Below are positions 1 through 4,361 of a DNA stretch of 5,945 nucleotides, piece after piece. Below the pieces are notes generated by a model, which made no database searches, was not told the DNA's origin, and saw nothing but the letters and a program-made list of their open reading frames with translations. The DNA lies in contig JAIRVN010000126.1 of assembly GCA_031253875.1 (NCBI GenBank), forward strand, positions 1 through 5,945, read 5' to 3'. Within the stretch, counting starts at the first letter, position 1. Each line of letters opens with the position of its first letter. The DNA is from Deltaproteobacteria bacterium (lineage in GTDB: Bacteria; Desulfobacterota; Desulfovibrionia; Desulfovibrionales; Desulfovibrionaceae). The position numbers and the translations under genes are program-made.

Positions 1-401
1 CAGGTATAATTGGTGGAGGGATTGAGAGGGCCGCGCAGAAAGTGCGCGTTCCTGACGGCGTGCCAGTCGTGCACGGTATCGAACAGCGCGTGCGCGGCGG
101 GCATGTCGTTGAGGCATTCGAAAAAGCCCCAGGCGCCGATGGTCTGTTGCGCGTAGGCGTTCGCCTTGCGATCCGCAAAGGCCGCGATGCGTCCCACCGG
201 AGCGCCGTTGCGCAGGGCAAGGAACAGCGCCCCATCCGCATCGTCCCAGAAGGGGTGCCTGCCCGGCGTGAGCAGATCCTGTTCCTGCGACCTGAGCGGC
301 GGCGCCCAGAGCGGATGCCCGCGATGCACGCCGTAGGACAGATCCAGGAACATACGCATCTGCCCGGCGTTTTTGACCTCTATGATCGTGATATCGGACA
401 T
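1..401 (-). CDS. GNAT-like N-acetyltransferase-family protein, N-terminal 133 residues (runs off left edge)
   Basis: The reading frame starts at ATG 401-399 and stays open to the window edge, so only the N-terminal part is seen. The visible protein resembles a family of roughly 370-residue proteins usually annotated as GNAT-like acetyltransferases. Typical stretches are an opening 'IIEVKN', 'HPLWAPPL' (residues 29-36), 'GRIAAFAD' (70-77), 'GFFECLND' (92-99) and 'RGPLNPSTNY' (123-132). There is no signal peptide or membrane segment, so it is probably cytoplasmic. Acetyl-CoA binding cannot be confirmed because the C-terminal half is missing, and the substrate is unknown. It begins 9 bp after the ubiX stop, with a modest GAGG-like ribosome site overlapping the end of ubiX, which suggests translation coupled to ubiX. 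The family call comes from remembered similarity; the exact enzyme activity is not established by the sequence. Confidence 0.75.
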   Translation of the reverse strand, partial: MSDITIIEVKNAGQMRMFLDLSYGVHRGHPLWAPPLRSQEQDLLTPGRHPFWDDADGALFLALRNGAPVGRIAAFADRKANAYAQQTIGAWGFFECLNDMPAAHALFDTVHDWHAVRNAHFLRGPLNPSTNYT

Positions 402-410
402 GTCACAGCC

Positions 411-977
411 TCACTCGCCCCAGCGCCGGAAGCCCGGCATGGAAAGGCCGAAGACGTCCAGAAGCTTTCCCGCCATATGCCGCGTCATGTCTTCAATACA
501 GCGGGGGCGCGAATAAAAGCTCATCATCAGGGGCATGATGATAGCCCCCATTTGAGCAAGGCGCCGCATGTTCGCCAGATGCACGGCGTGCAGGGGCGTC
601 TCGCGCACCGCCAGCACCAGGGGACGGCGTTCTTTCAGGCAGACGTCCGCCGCGCGCAGCAGCAGGTTGTCCGCGTAACCGCAGGCGATGCCCGCAAGGC
701 TCTTCATACTGCACGGCACGATGATCATGCCTTCTGTCCGGAAGGTGCCGCTGGCCACGCTTGCGCCAATGTCTTCGTGGTCATGGCAACAGCTGGCCAT
801 GGCGCGCAGGGCGTCCGGCGTCAGGTCAGTCTCGCAGTGTACGACGCGCTCGGCGCCTTTGGAAAGGATCACGTGCGTTTCCCAGTCCGGAAAACCGCGC
901 AGAGCCTCCAGCAGCGCCACAGCCACCGGCATGCCGCTTGCTCCGCTGACGCCCACGATGATCCGTTGTTGCCGCAT
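411..977 (-). CDS. ubiX: UbiX/Pad1-family flavin prenyltransferase
   Basis: This 188-residue protein has the full length of UbiX. The family enzyme joins a dimethylallyl group to reduced FMN, giving the prenylated flavin cofactor used by UbiD-type decarboxylases. Seen in sequence: the FMN-binding 'GVSGASG' loop (residues 9-15), E49, 'DIGASVASGTFRTEGM' (69-84), 'PCSMKSLAGIA' (88-98), 'NLLLRAADV' (104-112), 'KERRPLVL' (115-122), 'RETPLH' (125-130) and Y155 in 'SFYSRP'. These match the known active-site positions Ser15, Glu49, Lys129, Arg139, Glu140 and Tyr169 of Pseudomonas UbiX. The usual Arg in the C-terminal 'GR(V/I)LD' motif is Lys here (K171). No UbiD gene is visible nearby. In organisms using the futalosine route this protein would support menaquinone synthesis; otherwise it serves aromatic acid decarboxylation. 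The ATG at 977 lacks a strong ribosome site. It lies 34 bp after the binding-protein gene and is probably co-transcribed with it. Confidence 0.95.
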   Translation of the reverse strand: MRQQRIIVGVSGASGMPVAVALLEALRGFPDWETHVILSKGAERVVHCETDLTPDALRAMASCCHDHEDIGASVASGTFRTEGMIIVPCSMKSLAGIACGYADNLLLRAADVCLKERRPLVLAVRETPLHAVHLANMRRLAQMGAIIMPLMMSFYSRPRCIEDMTRHMAGKLLDVFGLSMPGFRRWGE

Positions 978-1011
978 GTCTATATCTTCATAGGCTGGCG
1001 AAGAAGCGCCG

Positions 1012-1758
1012 CTAATGCAAAGGTTGCAGGTTGTATTTTTGTTGCAACTGCTGCCAGAAGGGATCGGCCATCAGTTTTTTGTAGCCGTTGTTCACGATCT
1101 TCAATAATTCCGTATCCTCCTTGCGCAAGGCCACGCCGAACGACACGGGTTCACCGTGGACGCCCGCGATCTTGATCGGCTTGCCCTCGGCGACGGCATC
1201 CAGCGCGGGCTGAGAATCCATAAGCGCGGCATGGATGCGGCCTTTGATCACATCTTCGAGCATCAGGAATCCGGAGTCGTACAGGCGCACTTCAAAGCGC
1301 AGCTGTTTCTCCTTCTGCATCTTGACGAGCGCGGTGGCTTCGCTCGTACCCCGCTGGCCGCCGAGTTTGAGTTTTTCGGACAGCAGGGCGGCCACGGTCA
1401 GATCGGAGTCCTGTTTGACCACGAAAACATTATACACCTTCCAGTAAGGATTGGAGAAGGCGACCAGCCGCGCGCGTTCCGGGGCGATGCTCATGCCGGA
1501 GCAGAACATGTCGATTTTCTGGGCGAGCAGCGTGGGAATGACGGCGTCCCAGGCTACAGGCACGTGCTTGACCTCAAAGCCCATGGTCCTGGCGATCCAG
1601 TTCATGGATTCCACGTCAAAGCCGGCGGGCTTGCCACTGTTTTCGTCAACATAGGCAAAGGGCCGATTGTTGGTTTCGATGCCGTTGATATAGCTTTTTG
1701 CGAGGGCCGGGGTGGAAAACGCAAGCATGCACAGCAGGACGGGAAGATACTTTTTCAT
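1012..1758 (-). CDS. Periplasmic amino-acid-type ABC transporter substrate-binding protein (family 3)
   Basis: The 248-residue product is a family 3 (SBP_bac_3) binding protein, which captures polar amino acids in the periplasm and presents them to an ABC permease. A Sec signal peptide covers residues 1-20: two lysines, a hydrophobic core, then an 'ALA' cleavage site. C10 is not in a lipobox, so the protein is probably soluble. Seen domains: 'GKPAGFDVE' (42-50), the first lobe with 'DMFCSGMSIAPERA' (83-96) and 'FSNPY' (101-105), then the second lobe with 'GGQRGTSEA' (133-141) and 'HAALMDSQPA' (176-185). R95 and D181 sit where this family binds the ligand's carboxylate and amino group. The exact ligand cannot be told. 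I chose ATG 1758 because of the strong ribosome site and signal peptide. A longer reading from TTG 1833 would place coding sequence over the predicted promoter and bury the signal peptide. No permease or ATPase gene is adjacent, so its transporter must be elsewhere. Confidence 0.92.
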   Translation of the reverse strand: MKKYLPVLLCMLAFSTPALAKSYINGIETNNRPFAYVDENSGKPAGFDVESMNWIARTMGFEVKHVPVAWDAVIPTLLAQKIDMFCSGMSIAPERARLVAFSNPYWKVYNVFVVKQDSDLTVAALLSEKLKLGGQRGTSEATALVKMQKEKQLRFEVRLYDSGFLMLEDVIKGRIHAALMDSQPALDAVAEGKPIKIAGVHGEPVSFGVALRKEDTELLKIVNNGYKKLMADPFWQQLQQKYNLQPLH

Positions 1759-1762
1759 GGGA

Positions 1763-1769
1763 TCTCCTT
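1763..1769 (-). promoter_or_regulatory. Strong ribosome binding site of the binding-protein gene
   Basis: The minus strand reads AAGGAGA followed by TCCC and then ATG at 1758. This near-perfect Shine-Dalgarno sequence fixes the start at the signal-peptide methionine rather than 25 codons upstream. Confidence 0.85.
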
Positions 1770-1804
1770 GATACAACACCCTGTAGGCAGAATCATGCCA
1801 AGCC

Positions 1805-1833
1805 AATTTACAGCATTTTTCCTCCACCCTCAA
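1805..1833 (-). promoter_or_regulatory. Candidate sigma-70 promoter for the binding-protein / ubiX / GNAT gene group
   Basis: On the minus strand a TTGAGG -35 box (1833-1828, four of six consensus bases) and a TAAATT -10 box (1810-1805, four of six) are separated by exactly 17 bases. Transcription would begin near 1798, giving a leader of about 40 nt before the ATG at 1758. It lies in the only sizeable gap upstream of the three-gene group, which supports it. It is a pattern match only. Confidence 0.4.
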
Positions 1834-1859
1834 GACGTAACGGCCACATTCTAATCCGG

Positions 1860-1889
1860 CGCCTGGCCCAAGTTCCGGCGGGCCAGGCG
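1860..1889 (-). terminator. GC-rich inverted repeat between glycerate kinase and binding-protein genes, possible terminator
   Basis: A perfect 10-bp inverted repeat has arms at 1860-1869 and 1880-1889 (CGCCTGGCCC against GGGCCAGGCG) around a 10-nt loop. It lies 44 bp past the glycerate kinase stop and upstream of the next promoter, the right place for a terminator. No run of T follows the stem on either strand, so it does not look like a standard intrinsic terminator. It might instead protect the mRNA 3' end, assist factor-dependent termination, or be an operator. Confidence 0.35.
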
Positions 1890-1932
1890 GAATGTTCCGT
1901 CCTCGCGCGTTCCATCGTACAGCAATGCTGCG

Positions 1933-3261
1933 TTACTGCGGATGCACCAAAAAGATGCCCACGCCCGTGACGTTGGTGAGCGTCGGACCGGTCACCAGCA
2001 GGTGTCCGCACTTGTCCAGGAAATTGTAGCAGTCGTTGTTATCCAGGTAGGGCTGCGGATCCAGTCCCAGCTTGGCGGCCGCATCAAGGGTGCTGCCCGA
2101 GGCGAAACCTCCGGCGGCGTCCGTCGGGCCGTCCGTGCCGTCGGTATCGGCGAAGACTGCGGCAATGCCCTTGCGTCCCCGCAGGCGCCCTGCCGCCACG
2201 ACCGCCATTTCCTGGTTGCGTCCGCCCATGCCTGTGCCGCGCACATTGAGCGTGGTTTCTCCACCGAAGAGAAGACAGAGGGGCGCATCGCCGGATTTGA
2301 GCGTGTCGGCCGCCTGGCAGGCCTGCTCCGTCAGTTCAAGCGCACGCGTTCTGCTGTCGCCGCTCAGGCTTGTAGTCAGAATGCGCGGAGCATAGCCAAG
2401 CGTTTTGGCGACCTTGGCCGCCGCTTCCAGAGCCTGCTTATTCGTGGCGATAAGTTCGGTCTGCACCTGCGCGAAGATCGGGTCGTCCGCCTTGGGCGTT
2501 TCGGCAATCACGCCTGCGGCGCCGTCGGTGAGGCGCTGCAGCACCGGCTGGGGCAGTTGATCGCGTATGCCGAAGCGTTCCGTGATTTCCAGGCACTGGG
2601 CAAAGGTGGAAGCATCCGGCACGGTGGGACCGGAACCGATGACGTCCAGATTATCGCCTACCACGTCGGAAACGAGCAGCGCAACCATGGGCGCGGGTGC
2701 GGCAGCGGCAGCGAGCCTGCCGCCGGTATAGACGGAAAGATGCTTGCGCACAGCATTCACTTCATGGATGGTGGCGCTGCATTTGAGCAGAAGTTCGGTC
2801 GTCCGGCGCATGTCGGCCAGCGTAATCCCCTCCGCCAGGGCCGGGGTCAGCGCGCTCGCGCCGCCTGTCACCAGGCAGATCACCAGATCGTCTTTTTGAG
2901 CGCTGTGCGCCATGCGCAGCATTTCATGGGTGGCGTGTTCGCCGCGCTCGTCCGGCATGGGATGGCTGGCCTCCACAATGCGGATATGCTTGAGCGGCAG
3001 GCCGTGCCCTTCTTTGACGATGATCTGGCCTTGCGTTATGCGCTTTCCAAGGAGGATCTCCAGCGCAGCCGCCATCGGGGCGGCGCCTTTGCCAGCGCCC
3101 ACCACCAGCAGGCGGCGGGAACCCAACGCATATTTTCTGTCGCTCACAAGCAGGTGATCATCCTGCACGCGCACATGGCGCGCCAGCGCTCCGTCCGGAG
3201 CTACCGCCGCCAGCGCGGCGTCAAGAATGGTACGAAGTTCTTTTTGATATTCCGGCTGCAT
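1933..3261 (-). CDS. gckA: Glycerate 2-kinase, MOFRL family (often misnamed hydroxypyruvate reductase TtuD)
   Basis: This 442-residue protein matches the two-domain glycerate kinase family (DUF4147 followed by MOFRL), which phosphorylates D-glycerate with ATP to 2-phosphoglycerate in the cytoplasm. Seen in sequence: 'VVGAGKGAAPMA' (53-64), where K58 matches the catalytic lysine of the Thermotoga enzyme; 'EASHPMPDERG' (97-107); 'VTGGASAL' (131-138); 'NAVRKHLS'; 'SDVVGDNLDVIGSGPTVPD'; 'GTGMGGRNQE' (342-351) with the conserved R348; 'DTDGTDGPTDAAGG' (372-385); and the closing MOFRL stretch 'VTGPTLTNVTGVGIFLV'. The length is normal for the family. I chose ATG 3261 because GGAGG lies just upstream; the open frame continues to 3324, but the extra 21 residues are atypical and cross the promoter region. 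It is transcribed away from folD. It probably feeds glycerate, perhaps from serine or hydroxypyruvate, into glycolysis. Annotations as hydroxypyruvate reductase for this family are historical. Confidence 0.93.
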   Translation of the reverse strand: MQPEYQKELRTILDAALAAVAPDGALARHVRVQDDHLLVSDRKYALGSRRLLVVGAGKGAAPMAAALEILLGKRITQGQIIVKEGHGLPLKHIRIVEASHPMPDERGEHATHEMLRMAHSAQKDDLVICLVTGGASALTPALAEGITLADMRRTTELLLKCSATIHEVNAVRKHLSVYTGGRLAAAAAPAPMVALLVSDVVGDNLDVIGSGPTVPDASTFAQCLEITERFGIRDQLPQPVLQRLTDGAAGVIAETPKADDPIFAQVQTELIATNKQALEAAAKVAKTLGYAPRILTTSLSGDSRTRALELTEQACQAADTLKSGDAPLCLLFGGETTLNVRGTGMGGRNQEMAVVAAGRLRGRKGIAAVFADTDGTDGPTDAAGGFASGSTLDAAAKLGLDPQPYLDNNDCYNFLDKCGHLLVTGPTLTNVTGVGIFLVHPQ

Positions 3262-3265
3262 ATGT

Positions 3266-3270
3266 CCTCC
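3266..3270 (-). promoter_or_regulatory. Ribosome binding site of the glycerate kinase gene
   Basis: The minus strand carries GGAGG, then ACAT, then the ATG at 3261. It selects this start over the in-frame upstream start at 3324. The spacing of 4 nt is slightly short but workable. Confidence 0.75.
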
Positions 3271-3278
3271 GTTATGAG

Positions 3279-3307
3279 ATAGTATGTGCATAGATAGGAA
3301 TACACAA
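3279..3307 (-). promoter_or_regulatory. Weak candidate promoter for the glycerate kinase gene
   Basis: On the minus strand TTGTGT (3307-3302) and TACTAT (3284-3279) are 17 bases apart in the AT-rich stretch between the divergent genes. The -35 box matches only three of six bases. The implied leader is only about 11 nt, barely covering the ribosome site. Another promoter within 3262-3416 is possible. The adjacent AAAGATCTTT palindrome at 3310-3319 overlaps no assigned box. Confidence 0.25.
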
Positions 3308-3362
3308 AAAAAGATCTTTGGCAAGGAGCGCCTCGCAGGCTACCGCGGGTTTGTCGCGGGGC

Positions 3363-3391
3363 TTTTCAAAGCGCTCATCGTCCGCTACACT
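3363..3391 (+). promoter_or_regulatory. Candidate sigma-70 promoter for folD
   Basis: TTTTCA (3363-3368) and TACACT (3386-3391), each matching four of six consensus bases, are spaced by 17 bases. Transcription would start near 3398, roughly 20 nt before the folD ATG at 3417. The location between divergent genes supports a promoter here; the exact boxes are a pattern match. Confidence 0.4.
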
Positions 3392-3416
3392 GACGCAAAA
3401 ACGTAAAGGCGCACGC

Positions 3417-4268
3417 ATGATTCTCATTGACGGCAAAACTACGGCCGCGAATATCCGGGAAGAGTTGCGCGGGGAAATACTTGCCTTTCAGCCGCGGGCC
3501 GGCCGCGCGCCCGGGCTGGCGGTTATTCTCGTCGGTGAAGACCCCGCATCGCAGATATATGTAAGCAACAAGGAGCGCGCCTGCGCGCACAGCGGCATTC
3601 TTTCCTTTGCGCATCGGCTTCCTGCGCAGACAAGCCAGGGGGATCTGCTCGCGCTCATCGCCACGCTGAACGCGCGTTCGGATGTAGACGGCATCCTGTT
3701 GCAGCTTCCCCTGCCCGGAGGACTCGACAGCCAGGCCTGTCTTGCGGCCATTGAGCCTCGCAAGGATGTGGACGGCTTCCACCCTGAAAATATGGGACGC
3801 CTCGCTCTGGGGCTGCCCGGCTTTGTGCCGTGTACGCCCGCCGGCGTCATGGAGCTGCTGAGACGTTACGATCTTTCGCCCGCAGGCAAAGAAGCGGTTG
3901 TGGTCGGACGTTCCAATATCGTGGGCAAGCCGCTGGCCTTGTTGCTCACCCGGCAGGATGCGTATGCCAACGCCACCGTGACCGTCTGCCATTCGCGCAC
4001 CCGGGATTTGGCCGAACATTGCCGCCGCGCGGATTTCCTGTTCCTGGCCATGGGCAGGCCGCGTTGCATCACCGCAGATATGGTGCGTGAGGGCGCCGTG
4101 GTCATTGATGTGGGCATCAACCGAAGCGAAGACGGCCTGTGCGGCGACGCGGATTTCGCGCAGGTGAGCGTCAAGGCCGGGGCCATCACCCCGGTGCCCG
4201 GCGGCGTCGGCCCCATGACTATCGCCATGCTGTTGAAAAATACGGTGCAGGCCTGGAAGATGGCCTGA
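3417..4268 (+). CDS. folD: Bifunctional methylenetetrahydrofolate dehydrogenase / methenyltetrahydrofolate cyclohydrolase
   Basis: The 283-residue product is a complete FolD, a cytoplasmic enzyme that oxidises 5,10-methylene-tetrahydrofolate with NADP and then hydrolyses the methenyl form to 10-formyl-tetrahydrofolate. Both steps are reversible. Seen in sequence: Y48 and K52 in 'YVSNK', Q96 in '[10 protein letters not shown]' (91-100), D119 in '[13 protein letters not shown]', '[11 protein letters not shown]' (138-148), the dinucleotide-binding '[12 protein letters not shown]' (161-172), 'CHSRT' (191-195), 'VVIDVGIN' (228-235) and the closing signature '[15 protein letters not shown]' (259-273). 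Y48, K52, Q96 and D119 correspond to the known catalytic residues Tyr50, Lys54, Gln98 and Asp121 of E. coli FolD. ATG 3417 is preceded by AAGG (3406-3409) at 7 nt spacing and gives the usual N-terminus; the frame extends upstream to 3318 but that part is promoter sequence. It supplies one-carbon units for purines and formyl-methionine, and in acetogenic or glycine-pathway organisms also handles formate carbon. Confidence 0.98.
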   Translation: MILIDGKTTAANIREELRGEILAFQPRAGRAPGLAVILVGEDPASQIYVSNKERACAHSGILSFAHRLPAQTSQGDLLALIATLNARSDVDGILLQLPLPGGLDSQACLAAIEPRKDVDGFHPENMGRLALGLPGFVPCTPAGVMELLRRYDLSPAGKEAVVVGRSNIVGKPLALLLTRQDAYANATVTVCHSRTRDLAEHCRRADFLFLAMGRPRCITADMVREGAVVIDVGINRSEDGLCGDADFAQVSVKAGAITPVPGGVGPMTIAMLLKNTVQAWKMA

Positions 4269-4337
4269 TACTCCTTATCGGCAAACTCATCTCCCACTGC
4301 GTAAGGTGACCCCTCTACCCGCTTGTGCTGCGCGCTT

Positions 4338-4352
4338 CGTTGTGGCACAACG
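4338..4352. promoter_or_regulatory. Perfect 15-bp palindrome just upstream of the YcaO gene
   Basis: The sequence CGTTGTG-G-CACAACG has 7-bp arms around a single central base. It ends 9 bp before the ATG at 4362, exactly where a ribosome binding site would be expected. It could be an operator for a dimeric regulator, or as RNA a small hairpin (6-bp stem, 3-nt loop) at the initiation region. A further TTGTGC at 4323-4328 repeats part of the arm. No T-run follows, so it is not a standard terminator for folD. The folD-ycaO gap (4269-4361) shows no other clear signal. Confidence 0.45.
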
Positions 4353-4361
4353 CCGATACGC

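Noticed and set aside
5..10. Perfect TATAAT on the plus strand near the left edge
   Set aside because: It lies inside the GNAT-like coding region on the opposite strand, the -35 region is outside the window, and no plus-strand gene follows.
42..1175. Long plus-strand open frame of 377 codons
   Set aside because: It lies antisense across three genes with clear family motifs (GNAT-like, UbiX, binding protein). Its His/Arg-rich product resembles no family and is a by-product of GC-rich codon usage.
1786..1800. Sigma-54-like sequence TGGCATGATTCTGCC on the minus strand upstream of the binding-protein gene
   Set aside because: The spacing between the GG and GC elements is one base too short for sigma-54, which tolerates little change, and the -12 element is poor.
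1759..1833. Upstream TTG start adding 25 residues to the binding protein
   Set aside because: It would put a Cys/His-containing stretch ahead of a textbook signal peptide and overlaps the candidate promoter; the strong AAGGAGA site serves the ATG at 1758.
1942..3282. Long plus-strand open frame of 446 codons opposite glycerate kinase
   Set aside because: The minus strand encodes a complete MOFRL-family kinase with all motifs and a good ribosome site; the opposite frame is low-complexity and motif-free.
3262..3324. 21-residue N-terminal extension of glycerate kinase
   Set aside because: No ribosome site supports it, the residues are atypical for the family, and GGAGG lies directly before the ATG at 3261.
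3343..3366. Small inverted repeat CCGCG / CGCGG followed by TTTT upstream of folD
   Set aside because: The stem is only 5 bp, no plus-strand gene ends before it, and the T-run is better explained as part of the folD -35 box.
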